Source: Chloroflexota bacterium (GTDB lineage: Bacteria > Chloroflexota > Limnocylindria > Limnocylindrales > CSP1-4). Taken from it: DNA of 13,519 nt. The notes under the pieces were generated by a model. The model ran no database searches, was not told where the DNA came from, and saw nothing but the letters and a program-made list of their open reading frames with translations. Location of the stretch: assembly GCA_021812735.1 (NCBI GenBank), contig JAKAMV010000169.1:1-13519 (forward strand), given 5' to 3'. The position numbers and the translations under genes are program-made. Each line of letters opens with the position of its first letter. Position 1 is the first letter of the stretch. This document shows positions 6,111-12,908 of the stretch, piece after piece.

Positions 6111-6291
6111 CGGATCAGCGGGCAGGGCGAGGCGCCGCGGGCGGGCGAATTCCCGGCCGCATGACCCACCACGCAGATCGTGCCGACCGGAGCGCAGGAT
6201 ATCGATACGCCCCACGGATCAGCGGGGAGGATACGCCCCACGGATCAGCGGGGAGGATCCGGCGCCGCGGATCGGCGGATCAGCGAGGAGG
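6111..6291. repeat. four dispersed copies of a 16-bp motif, including a 26-bp tandem duplication
   Basis: CGGATCAGCG followed by GGCAGG, GGGAGG, GGGAGG or AGGAGG occurs at 6111-6126, 6215-6230, 6241-6256 and 6276-6291, all in the same orientation. The middle two belong to an exact 26-bp tandem duplication (6205-6230 and 6231-6256; each unit begins ATACGCCCCA). The copy at 6241 also forms a CGGATC/GATCCG inverted repeat (6241-6246 with 6256-6261). Function unknown; multiple binding sites for one protein or slippage products are both possible. Confidence 0.75.
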
Positions 6292-6395
6292 CGTCGCTCA
6301 GCGGTCAAGGGTGATCGTGACCTCGTGACCGGCAGCAGTCAGGGCAACAAAGGCGGGGCCCGCCCCAGTGGCCCCCGGGGTCGCGGAACGCCGAC

Positions 6396-6425
6396 GTAAG
6401 CAGAGGGTAAGGGCCCCGCGCTTAC
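6396..6425. promoter_or_regulatory. inverted repeat, candidate operator of the HTH gene
   Basis: GTAAGC at 6396-6401 and GCTTAC at 6420-6425 are perfect inverted half-sites, 24 bases centre to centre, with a third GTAAG at 6407-6411. The site ends 8 bases before the ATG at 6434, well placed for autorepression by the XRE-type protein. The link to that protein is inference. Confidence 0.4.
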
Positions 6426-6433
6426 ATGGCCGC

Positions 6434-7165
6434 ATGCCGCCGACCCGAACCCAGATGGCCGCAGACCGCGAGTCGCGCCGCACGCGCAGCGCCCTCGCCG
6501 AGCACCTCCGCCGCCTTGTCGACGATTCCGGCGTGACCGAGCGCGCCCTGGCGTCGGCCTCCGGCATCGGGCAGTCGTCGGTGTGCCGGATCCTCGAGGG
6601 CTCCCAGCGCCCCTCGCTCGAGACCTATCACCGGCTGGCCGCGGCGCTCGGTGCGGACCTCTCGCTTCGCCTGTACCCGAACACGGGTCCTGCCCTGCGC
6701 GATCGGCACCAGGCTCGCCTGCTCGAGGCGCTGCTTCGCGTCTTGGATCCGCGCTGGCAGGCCTTCACCGAGGTGGCGGTAACGCGTCCCAGCCGTGGCT
6801 GGATCGACGTCGCGCTGCACGACCGACGAGCGGGCCTGATCCTGGCCACGGAGCTCCAATCCGAACTGCGCCGGCTCGAGCAGCTGGTCCGCTGGCACGC
6901 GGCGAAGGCAGATGCGCTGCCCAGCTGGGGCGGCTGGCAGCATCTGGGTCCGGAGCCCACGATCGGGCGCCTTCTCCTCGTGCGCCGAACCCGCGCGACC
7001 CGGAGCGTGGCCGTTGAGCACGCCGCGCAGCTCCGCGTGGCCTATCCCGCTCATCCCGATGACGCGTTGGCGGCGCTCACGACGGCCGGTGTCGCCTGGC
7101 CCGGCCACGCGCTGGTCTGGGCCGAGATATCGGCTGGACGAGTGCGGCTGCTGCCCGGCCGATAG
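6434..7165 (+). CDS. XRE-type HTH protein with possible nuclease-fold-like C-terminal region
   Basis: A 243-residue protein. Residues about 20-75 form an XRE/Cro HTH: ALAEHLRRLVDDSGVTERAL, then ASGIGQSSVCRILEGSQRPS with the recognition helix, then LETYHRLAAALGADLSLRL. The C-terminal two thirds is not a known ligand domain to my eye. It shows GWIDVALHD (122-130), LILATELQSELRRLEQLVRW (135-154) and KAD, then GRLLLVRR (178-185). The pattern Asp125 ... Glu140-x-Gln142 between hydrophobic strands recalls the PD-(D/E)xK nuclease-like fold with Gln in place of Lys, but this is weak. ATG 6434 is chosen over GTG 6368, which would put the GTAAGC/GCTTAC palindrome inside the gene; ATG 6455 is also possible. 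No partner gene adjoins. Alternatives: an ordinary transcription regulator, or an antitoxin-like protein without its toxin. Confidence 0.8.
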   Translation: MPPTRTQMAADRESRRTRSALAEHLRRLVDDSGVTERALASASGIGQSSVCRILEGSQRPSLETYHRLAAALGADLSLRLYPNTGPALRDRHQARLLEALLRVLDPRWQAFTEVAVTRPSRGWIDVALHDRRAGLILATELQSELRRLEQLVRWHAAKADALPSWGGWQHLGPEPTIGRLLLVRRTRATRSVAVEHAAQLRVAYPAHPDDALAALTTAGVAWPGHALVWAEISAGRVRLLPGR

Positions 7166-7175
7166 GCGGTGGGGG

Positions 7176-7234
7176 GCGCGCCGCCCTCCCGCCAGCGACG
7201 CCGACCCGCGCGCCGCCCTCCCGCCAGCGACGCC
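7176..7234. repeat. 27-bp direct repeat upstream of aceE
   Basis: A 27-base unit beginning GCGCGCCGCCC and ending CAGCGACGCC is present at 7176-7202 and again, identical, at 7208-7234, separated by GACCC. It lies in the 141-base gap between the HTH gene and aceE. A TACCCT hexamer follows at about 7250-7255 and could be an aceE -10, without a convincing -35. Confidence 0.75.
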
Positions 7235-7296
7235 CCGCCGGGATCGGTACTACCCTAGCGCCGCCCAGACACAAGGTGGCGGACCGTCGCGTCCAC

Positions 7297-7301
7297 GGGA
7301 G
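7297..7301 (+). promoter_or_regulatory. Shine-Dalgarno of aceE
   Basis: GGGAG ends 5 bases before ATG 7307, a normal spacing. It supports that start and a leadered mRNA, unlike the leaderless-looking genes elsewhere in the window. Confidence 0.55.
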
Positions 7302-7306
7302 CCCGG

Positions 7307-9988
7307 ATGTACTTCGACGACTTCAAGCATCAGCTACCTGACATCGACGAGGGCGAGACCCGTGAGTGGCTCGACTCGCTCGACCAGGTGGTCGACCAGG
7401 AGGGCGAGTTCCGGGCCCGCTTCCTGATGTACAAGCTCCTCAAGCGCGCCCGACAGCGCCAGATCGGCCTGCCCAGCCTGACGCAGACGCGCTACATCAA
7501 CACGATCAGCCCCGAGCAGGAGCCGTACTTCCCGGGCGACGAGGAGCTGGAGCGCCGCATTCGGCGGCTGATCCGCTGGAACGCCGTGTCGATGGTCCTG
7601 CGCGCGAACACGCGGTTCCCGGGCATCGGCGGCCACATGTCCACCTATGCCTCGGCCGCGACGCTCTACGAAGTCGGGTTCAACCACTTCTTCCGGGGCA
7701 AGGAGCACCCTGGCGGCGGCGACCAGATCTTCTTCCAGGGCCACGCGGCGCCCGGGATCTACGCACGCGCCTACCTCGAGGGCCGCCTTTCGGAGGACGA
7801 CCTCGACCACTACCGGCGCGAGACGGGCGGCCGCGGCCTGTCCTCCTACCCGCACCCGCGCCTGATGCCCGACTTCTGGGAGTTCCCGACCGTCTCGATG
7901 GGCCTCGGCCCGCTAGCGGCGGTCTACCAGGCGCGCTTCAACCGCTACCTGCACAACCGCGGCCTCAAGGACACGAGCCAGCAGCGGGTCTGGGCGTACC
8001 TCGGCGACGGCGAGATGGACGAGCCCGAGGCGATCAGCGGCATCGCGCTCGCGGCGCGCGACGGCCTCGACAACCTCACCTTCGTGGTCAACTGCAACCT
8101 GCAGCGGCTCGACGGTCCGGTCCGCGGCAATGGCAAGGTGATCCAGGAGCTCGAGGGCCTGTTCCGCGGCGCGGGCTGGAACGTGATCAAGGTCATCTGG
8201 GGCCGCGAGTGGGACGACCTGCTCGCCCGCGATGTCGACGGCGTGCTGGTGGAGAAGATGAACAGCACGCTCGACGGCGAGTTCCAGAAGTACTCGACGT
8301 CCACCGGCCTCTACGTGCGCGAGCACTTCTTCGGGCCGGACCCGCGCCTCGGCCGGCTTGTCGCCCACCTCTCGGACAGCGACATCGAGCACCTGCGCCG
8401 AGGCGGCCACGACTACCGCAAGGTCTACGCGGCCTATCGCGCCGCCACCGAGTTCCAGGGCGCCCCGACCGTGATCCTCGCCAAGACCGTCAAGGGCTGG
8501 ACCCTCGGCAAGGGCATCGAGTCGCGCAACTACACGCACCAGGCCAAGAAGATGCGCGAGGACGAGCTCCGGGTGTTCCGCGACCGCCTGGAGCTGCCCA
8601 TCCCCGACGACAGGCTCCACGACTACCCGTACTTCTACCCGGGCTCCGGCTCGCCGGAGGTGGCGTACATGATCGAGCGCCGGGCCAGCCTCGGCGGCTC
8701 GGTGCCGCGGCGCGTGGTGCGGGCGGCCAAGCTCCCGGCGCCCGAGCCCGCGGTGGACGCGGAGTTCGCCGCCGGCAGCACCGTCGAGGTCTCGACCACG
8801 ATGGTGCTCGCCCGGCTGCTGCGGAGCCTGATCCGCGACCCGGAGCTCGGCAAGCGGATCGTGCCGATCATCCCCGACGAGGCGCGCACCTTCGGACTGG
8901 ACCCGCTGTTCAAGGAGGCGGGCATCTACGCCGCCCACGGCCAGCGGTACACGCCCGTGGACTCGGACCTCCTCCTCTCGTACCGCGAGTCGGTCGACGG
9001 CCAGGTGCTCGAGGAGGGGATCAACGAGGCGGGCTCGATGGCCAGCCTCCAGGCCGCCGGCACCGCGTACGCCACCCACGGCGTGGCGATGATCCCCTTC
9101 TACATGTTCTACTCGATGTTCGGCTTCCAGCGCACGGGCGACCAGGCGTGGGCGTTCGGCGACCAGCGGGGACGCGGGTTCATGATCGGCGCCACGGCCG
9201 GTCGGACCACGCTCGCGGGCGAGGGGCTCCAGCACGACGACGGCCACAGCCACGTGCTGGCGTCGGCGGTCCCGGTCGTCCGCGCCTACGACCCGGCGTT
9301 CGCGTACGAACTGGCGGCCGTCGTGCGCGACGGCATCACACGCATGTACCACGACGGCGAGGACGTCTTCTACTACATCACGGTCTACAACGAGAACTAC
9401 GCCCAGCCGCCCAAGCCCGACGGGGTCGACGAAGCCATCATCCGCGGTCTGTACCGCCTCCTGGGGGGTCCCGAGATTCCCGGCGGCGCGAAGGGCCGGG
9501 TGCGCCTGGTGGGATCGGGCTCGATCCTGCCCCAGGTGGTCAAGGCGCGGGACCTGCTGGCCGAGCGCTACGGCGTCGCCGCCGAGGTGTACTCGGCCAC
9601 CTCGTTCCAGCAGCTCCGCCACGAGGCGCTCGAGGTCGACCGCTGGAACCGGCTGAACCCCGACCAGCCCGAGCGGACGCCGTACGTGGCGCAGGTGCTC
9701 GACCGCGAGGGCGGTCCCATCGTCGCCGCCACCGACTGGATCCGCACCCTGCCGGACATGGTGGCCCCCTGGATCGAGGCGCCGTACCTGACGCTCGGCA
9801 CGGACGGGTTCGGCCGGAGCGACACGCGCGAGGCGCTGCGTCGGCATTTCGACGTGGACCCGGCCTCCATCGCGGCGGCCGCGCTCTCGGGTCTGGCCCG
9901 CGCCGGCGGCTACGAGCCGGCGGCAGCCGCCGGGGCCATCCGCGACCTTGGCCTGGACCCAGAGTCGAAGGGCTCGCTCGGCGCCTGA
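7307..9988 (+). CDS. aceE: pyruvate dehydrogenase E1 component, homodimeric type (AceE)
   Basis: An 893-residue thiamine-diphosphate enzyme that decarboxylates pyruvate and acetylates the lipoyl group of E2, in the cytoplasmic pyruvate dehydrogenase complex. E. coli AceE is 887 residues, so this is full length. Seen: the N-terminal region with FPGIGGHMSTYASAATLYEV, the ThDP/Mg motif running from GDGEMDEPEAISG (Gly233) to NCNLQRLDGPVRGN (Asn262), and the transketolase-like central domain with GINEAGSMASLQAAG and GEGLQHDDGHSHVLAS. A C-terminal domain follows (VRLVGSGSILPQVVKARDLL, SATSFQQLRHEAL). Start ATG 7307 with GGGAG 5 bases upstream. The E2 and E3 genes are not adjacent, and a strong hairpin follows, so aceE appears monocistronic. 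A related 2-oxoacid preference cannot be excluded from sequence alone. Confidence 0.96.
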   Translation: MYFDDFKHQLPDIDEGETREWLDSLDQVVDQEGEFRARFLMYKLLKRARQRQIGLPSLTQTRYINTISPEQEPYFPGDEELERRIRRLIRWNAVSMVLRANTRFPGIGGHMSTYASAATLYEVGFNHFFRGKEHPGGGDQIFFQGHAAPGIYARAYLEGRLSEDDLDHYRRETGGRGLSSYPHPRLMPDFWEFPTVSMGLGPLAAVYQARFNRYLHNRGLKDTSQQRVWAYLGDGEMDEPEAISGIALAARDGLDNLTFVVNCNLQRLDGPVRGNGKVIQELEGLFRGAGWNVIKVIWGREWDDLLARDVDGVLVEKMNSTLDGEFQKYSTSTGLYVREHFFGPDPRLGRLVAHLSDSDIEHLRRGGHDYRKVYAAYRAATEFQGAPTVILAKTVKGWTLGKGIESRNYTHQAKKMREDELRVFRDRLELPIPDDRLHDYPYFYPGSGSPEVAYMIERRASLGGSVPRRVVRAAKLPAPEPAVDAEFAAGSTVEVSTTMVLARLLRSLIRDPELGKRIVPIIPDEARTFGLDPLFKEAGIYAAHGQRYTPVDSDLLLSYRESVDGQVLEEGINEAGSMASLQAAGTAYATHGVAMIPFYMFYSMFGFQRTGDQAWAFGDQRGRGFMIGATAGRTTLAGEGLQHDDGHSHVLASAVPVVRAYDPAFAYELAAVVRDGITRMYHDGEDVFYYITVYNENYAQPPKPDGVDEAIIRGLYRLLGGPEIPGGAKGRVRLVGSGSILPQVVKARDLLAERYGVAAEVYSATSFQQLRHEALEVDRWNRLNPDQPERTPYVAQVLDREGGPIVAATDWIRTLPDMVAPWIEAPYLTLGTDGFGRSDTREALRRHFDVDPASIAAAALSGLARAGGYEPAAAAGAIRDLGLDPESKGSLGA

Positions 9989-10038
9989 CCAGCGAGCTCG
10001 CGAGTGCGCGGGCTCGGCCGAGGACCTCGAGGAAGAGT

Positions 10039-10080
10039 CACGCCGCACGACCCGCGAGGGGAACCGAGTCGTGCGGCGTG
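10039..10080 (+). terminator. strong hairpin terminator after aceE
   Basis: CACGCCGCACGAC (10039-10051) and GTCGTGCGGCGTG (10068-10080) form a perfect 13-bp stem around a 16-base loop, starting 50 bases after the aceE stop. There is no T run after it, as is common in high-GC genomes. The stem works on either strand, so it may also stop transcripts from the minus-strand operon ending at 10270. Confidence 0.7.
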
Positions 10081-10178
10081 GCATCCGCGACACCGCCCCG
10101 TCACAGGCCGCGCCGCTGGAAGATGCACTGGCACCACGGTACGGCTGCGTGGGCCGAATGTGACCCACGGCGTGGGCG

Positions 10179-10196
10179 CGCGGCGTTACAGCCGCG
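10179..10196 (-). terminator. possible hairpin terminator of the MarR-DUF72-dehydrogenase operon
   Basis: CGCGGC and GCCGCG pair over 6 bp around GTTACA, 73 bases beyond the dehydrogenase stop on the minus strand. A smaller CCCAC/GTGGG stem (10164-10176) lies next to it. There is no T tract. Apart from these stems and the aceE terminator, the 281-base gap 9989-10269 holds nothing recognisable. Confidence 0.35.
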
Positions 10197-10269
10197 TTGC
10201 AATCCGTGGCGAATCTGGGTCAGCGCTGTCGGGTGTCGAGACGCTCGCCTGCCCGGCCACGCCCGGTGA

Positions 10270-11571
10270 TCAGCGGCCAGCCACCAGCCGCTGGACCGTG
10301 CCCCCGCCCAGGTCCGTCAGGTAGACCTCGCCCTGGTCGTCGGTGCCGATGGAGCTGATGGCGAGGCCCGTCGAGAGCAGCCGGACCGGGCTCTGCTGGC
10401 CGCCCGAGGCGTCGATCGCCCACAACGTGCCCGAGCAGTAGTCCCCGAACAGGTAGGCGCCACGGAGCGCCGGGATGGCGCTGCCGCGGTACACGACGCC
10501 GCCCACGATCGCACAGCCCTGGTCGTGGCCGTACTCGGCGAGCGGCATCGTCACGCCCGACGGGTCGCAGCCGGTTGCCGGGTCGAAGCAGTGACGCCCC
10601 TCCCAGCGCCGCCACCCGAAGTCGAGGCCCGCGGCTCCCGCCGGCGCCGCGTCGACCTCCTCCCACGCGCTCTGGCCCACGTCACCGATCCAGAGCGTGC
10701 CCGTGGCCGGGTCGACGCTGTCGCGGTACGGGTTGCGCAGGCCGAAGTCGAGGATCTCGGGCCGAGCGCCCGGTGTCGACGCGAACGGGTTGTCGGAAGG
10801 GATCGCGTACGCGCGCCCGGCGACGGGGCCGGTCAGCACGTCGATCCGGAGCATCTTGCCCAGGACCGTGGCGAGGCTCGAGGCGCGGTTCTCCGGGTCG
10901 CCGCTGCTGCCGCCGTCGCCCAGGCCGATGAGCAGACGGCCCTGCGGGTCGAAGCCGATCCAGCCGCCGTTGTGGTTGGGGTACGGCTGCTTCTCGACCA
11001 GCAGGATCCGGAGCGTGGAGGGGTCGACGGTGTCCGCGCCGGGTGTCGCGCGGAGCTCGGCGATCGTGGTGTCGCCCTCGGTGTTCGAGTAGTGGACGTA
11101 CAGCCGGCCCTCGTCCGGGCCGAAGCCGGGTGCGAAGGCGAGCCCCAGGAGCCCGCGCTCGCCGCCGGATGCGATCCGGCCCGTGAGGTCCAGGTATGGC
11201 GCGGCGACGAGCCCGCCGCCCGCGATGACGCGGACGCGCCCGGCCTGCTCGAGGACGAACAGGCGGCCGAGGCCGTCGTGCGCGCCGGTCACGAACAGCG
11301 GCGCGGACAGCCCGGTGGCCGCGGGCTGGAGCGCGAGGCGCACCCCCGCGAGGTCAGGATGGATGCCGCTCGCGGGGACGGCGGCGGTCAGTGACGGCAA
11401 GGGCGGGGGAGCGGCCGACGTCGCCGACGGCGGCGGCGTCGTGGTGCCCGCACGCGTCGGCGCCGGAACGAAGGCCGACGGCGGGGCCGGGGCCGCGCAG
11501 CCGGCCATGAACAGGAGGCCCGCGGCCAGCAGGGGGAGTCGAGCGGTGCGGTGCGCGAGGGGGACGGGCAT
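10270..11571 (-). CDS. lipoprotein PQQ-dependent sugar dehydrogenase-like (GSDH/sorbosone dehydrogenase) beta-propeller
   Basis: A 433-residue secreted protein. Residues 1-25 form a lipoprotein signal (RTARLPLLAAGLLFMAGC, Cys25 probable lipidation site), followed by a Pro/Ala/Thr-rich linker (26-70) and a six-bladed propeller of the glucose/sorbosone dehydrogenase family. Family motifs: PLFVTGAHDGLGRLFVLEQ (91-109), ERGLLGLAFAPGF (138-150), PNHNGGWIGFDPQGRLLIGL (198-217) with the likely catalytic His200, GLGDGG (216-221), FGLRNPYR and GYxY-like end blades. Known members oxidise aldose sugars with PQQ, but many propellers of this family have unproven substrates, and no PQQ synthesis gene is in the window. 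The ATG at 11569-11571 lies 15 bases after the DUF72 stop, so it is the last gene of the MarR-led operon. Confidence 0.88.
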   Translation of the reverse strand: MPVPLAHRTARLPLLAAGLLFMAGCAAPAPPSAFVPAPTRAGTTTPPPSATSAAPPPLPSLTAAVPASGIHPDLAGVRLALQPAATGLSAPLFVTGAHDGLGRLFVLEQAGRVRVIAGGGLVAAPYLDLTGRIASGGERGLLGLAFAPGFGPDEGRLYVHYSNTEGDTTIAELRATPGADTVDPSTLRILLVEKQPYPNHNGGWIGFDPQGRLLIGLGDGGSSGDPENRASSLATVLGKMLRIDVLTGPVAGRAYAIPSDNPFASTPGARPEILDFGLRNPYRDSVDPATGTLWIGDVGQSAWEEVDAAPAGAAGLDFGWRRWEGRHCFDPATGCDPSGVTMPLAEYGHDQGCAIVGGVVYRGSAIPALRGAYLFGDYCSGTLWAIDASGGQQSPVRLLSTGLAISSIGTDDQGEVYLTDLGGGTVQRLVAGR

Positions 11572-11586
11572 GCGCTGCGGGCGCCG

Positions 11587-12306
11587 TCAGCCCGCCTGTC
11601 CGACCCGCTGCACGCGGGCCGCGAAGCCCTCGGCCCGCAGGGCGCTCGTCCCGTCGTCATCGTGACGGAACATGACGTAGGCGTCCATGCCGTCGTCGAG
11701 GAAGGGGACCAGGCGCTGGGCCCAGGCGTCGAGCTCGGCGTCGGTGTAGTGCCCGCGCCGCAGCCGCAGGTACAGGAAGGGCCCGGTGCGGCGGATGTCG
11801 GGCGGGCCCGTCACGTCGTCGAGGTCCGTGGTGCACAGCACGGCGCCCGCGCGGCGGAGGGCGGCGAACGTCTCGTCCACGTGCCAGGACGCGTGCTGCG
11901 CCTCCACCACAAGCGGCACGGCGCCCGGCCAGGCGTCCAGCACCCCGGCCAGCCGCTCGTCGTTGCGGGCCACCTCCGACGGGATGCGGAGCAGCATCGC
12001 CCCGAGGCGGTCGCCCAGGCGGGGCAGATGCTCGGTGAGCCACGGCACCGACTCGGCCGGGTCGTTGTACAGAGCGCGGATCGATCCCCCGCGCTGGCCC
12101 TTGACGATGAACCGGAAGCCGTCCGGCACCGCGGCCGCCCACGCGTCCAGCCGCTGCGGCGTCGGGCGGGCGTAGAAGGTCCCGTTCAGCTCGCAGGCGG
12201 CGAGGCGGCCCGCATAGTGGGCCAGCCGATCCGCTGCCCGCAGCCCGGCGGGGTAGAAGCGCGGCGACCACCCCGCGTAGGAGAAGCCGCTCGTGCCCGC
12301 GTACAC
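11587..12306 (-). CDS. DUF72 family protein (YecE-like TIM-barrel)
   Basis: A 239-residue protein of the DUF72/YecE family, of unknown biochemical function. Seen: N-terminal GTSGFSYAGW (4-13), CELNGTFYARPT (39-49 region, the conserved E-x-N-x-T-F-Y type block), FRFIVKGQRG (64-73), VVEAQHASWHV (133-143; usually VEFRHxSW) and the C-terminal MFRHDDDGTSALRA (212-224, family F-N-N/D...A block). GTG at 12306 is chosen because it places GTSG at the usual distance from the N-terminus; the reading frame upstream overlaps MarR without family similarity. It starts 26 bases after the MarR stop and ends 15 bases before the dehydrogenase start, so the three genes form one operon. No Shine-Dalgarno is clear. 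Confidence 0.88.
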   Translation of the reverse strand: MYAGTSGFSYAGWSPRFYPAGLRAADRLAHYAGRLAACELNGTFYARPTPQRLDAWAAAVPDGFRFIVKGQRGGSIRALYNDPAESVPWLTEHLPRLGDRLGAMLLRIPSEVARNDERLAGVLDAWPGAVPLVVEAQHASWHVDETFAALRRAGAVLCTTDLDDVTGPPDIRRTGPFLYLRLRRGHYTDAELDAWAQRLVPFLDDGMDAYVMFRHDDDGTSALRAEGFAARVQRVGQAG

Positions 12307-12332
12307 CCGCCCGCGGGCGCCGGAACCGTCCG

Positions 12333-12872
12333 TCAGGCCTCCAGCGGCGCGGTGCACAGGCTGTCCGCGCCCAGAACCGGGCCCTTGAGCCCGTCCGACA
12401 CGCGCCCGAGTGAGCGCTGGATCGTCGCCTGCTCCTCGGGCGACACGACGTCGAGGAAGTAGCGGCGCACGCCATCGAGGTGGGTCCTCGACGCGGAGCG
12501 CAGCCGACTCACGCCGAGCGCGGTGATCGCCGCCATCGAGCCGCGCGCGTCGGTGGGGCAGGCGAAGCGCTCCACCATGCCGTCGGCGGCGAGCCGGTCG
12601 ACGAGGCGCGTGATCCCGCTCCGCGACAGCAGGACCCGGTCCGCGAGAACGCTCATGCGCAGCCGGCGCTCGGGCGCGTTCACCAGCTGCAGCAGCGCGT
12701 CGTACTCGGCCAGCGAGAGGCCGTGCGCCTCCTGGAGCTCCTCGTCGAGACGGTGGAGCAGGCGGGCATGGGTCTGAATGAAGGCGCGCCACGCCCCCAG
12801 CTCCGCCTCGTTCGCCGGCGATCGGCGCGCAGCTGTCGTCGGAGTCGCCACGGGGGCAGTCTCGGCCGTCAT
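12333..12872 (-). CDS. MarR-family transcriptional regulator
   Basis: A 179-residue winged-helix repressor. Seen: dimerisation helices at both ends (AWRAFIQTHARLLHRLDEEL, 28-46; and from about 120), and the wHTH RLRMSVLADRVLLSRSGITR (70-89) with LVDRLAADGMVER and the wing PTDARGSMAAITALG (106-120). The first 20 residues are Ala/Thr/Pro-rich and look disordered. It is the first gene of an operon with DUF72 and the dehydrogenase and divergent to YceI, a classic place for MarR control of its neighbours. The ATG at 12870-12872 has no Shine-Dalgarno; TAACGT ends 6 bases before it, suggesting a leaderless mRNA. The ligand is unknown. Confidence 0.93.
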   Translation of the reverse strand: MTAETAPVATPTTAARRSPANEAELGAWRAFIQTHARLLHRLDEELQEAHGLSLAEYDALLQLVNAPERRLRMSVLADRVLLSRSGITRLVDRLAADGMVERFACPTDARGSMAAITALGVSRLRSASRTHLDGVRRYFLDVVSPEEQATIQRSLGRVSDGLKGPVLGADSLCTAPLEA

Positions 12873-12878
12873 GGGGCT

Positions 12879-12908
12879 ACGTTACACCACCGGCCCAGTC
12901 GTTGACAA
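12879..12908 (-). promoter_or_regulatory. marR promoter, probably leaderless
   Basis: On the minus strand TTGTCA (12908-12903; 5 of 6 to TTGACA) is followed after 18 bases by TAACGT (12884-12879), and then by exactly 6 bases to ATG 12872. Transcription would begin at or next to the start codon. The -35 overlaps that of the divergent YceI promoter. Confidence 0.55.

Larger units (their letters stand above)
5820..6433. other. repeat-rich non-coding region between response regulator and HTH gene
   Basis: About 610 bases with no supportable gene between two divergent genes. It holds a roughly 49-bp GC-rich hairpin repeat family (5941-6075), a 13-bp tandem duplication (6031-6056), four copies of a CGGATCAGCG motif (6111-6291), a 26-bp tandem duplication (6205-6256) and a GTAAGC/GCTTAC inverted repeat (6396-6425). 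Frames open on both strands give Arg/Pro/Gly-rich peptides that change with repeat phase, as expected of non-coding GC-rich DNA. Promoters for both flanking genes must lie here, but none is clear. Confidence 0.7.

Noticed and set aside
5941..6291. CRISPR array or coding repeat protein
   Set aside because: Spacing is irregular (49, 62, 104, 26, 35) and tails are shared rather than unique. Frames over the region change phase with each repeat, so no repeat protein is encoded.
6368..6433. GTG 6368 as start of the HTH gene
   Set aside because: The added 22 residues are Arg/Pro-rich, there is no Shine-Dalgarno, and it would place the GTAAGC/GCTTAC dyad inside the gene.
6298..6567. Minus-strand 89-codon frame ending in the protein-like tail FVALTAAGHEVTITLDR
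   Set aside because: The C-terminal tail looks plausible, but the upstream part overlaps the HTH gene start and is Arg/Ala shadow sequence; no start or ribosome site. At most a gene remnant.
7913..10168. 751-codon open frame on the minus strand opposite aceE
   Set aside because: It is antisense to an unmistakable aceE. Its His/Val/Arg/Asp-rich composition is what the reverse strand of GC-rich coding DNA gives, and no domain is visible.
9989..10269. tRNA or small RNA in the gap after aceE
   Set aside because: No cloverleaf or GGTTCGA-type T-arm was found; only the terminator-like stems are supported.
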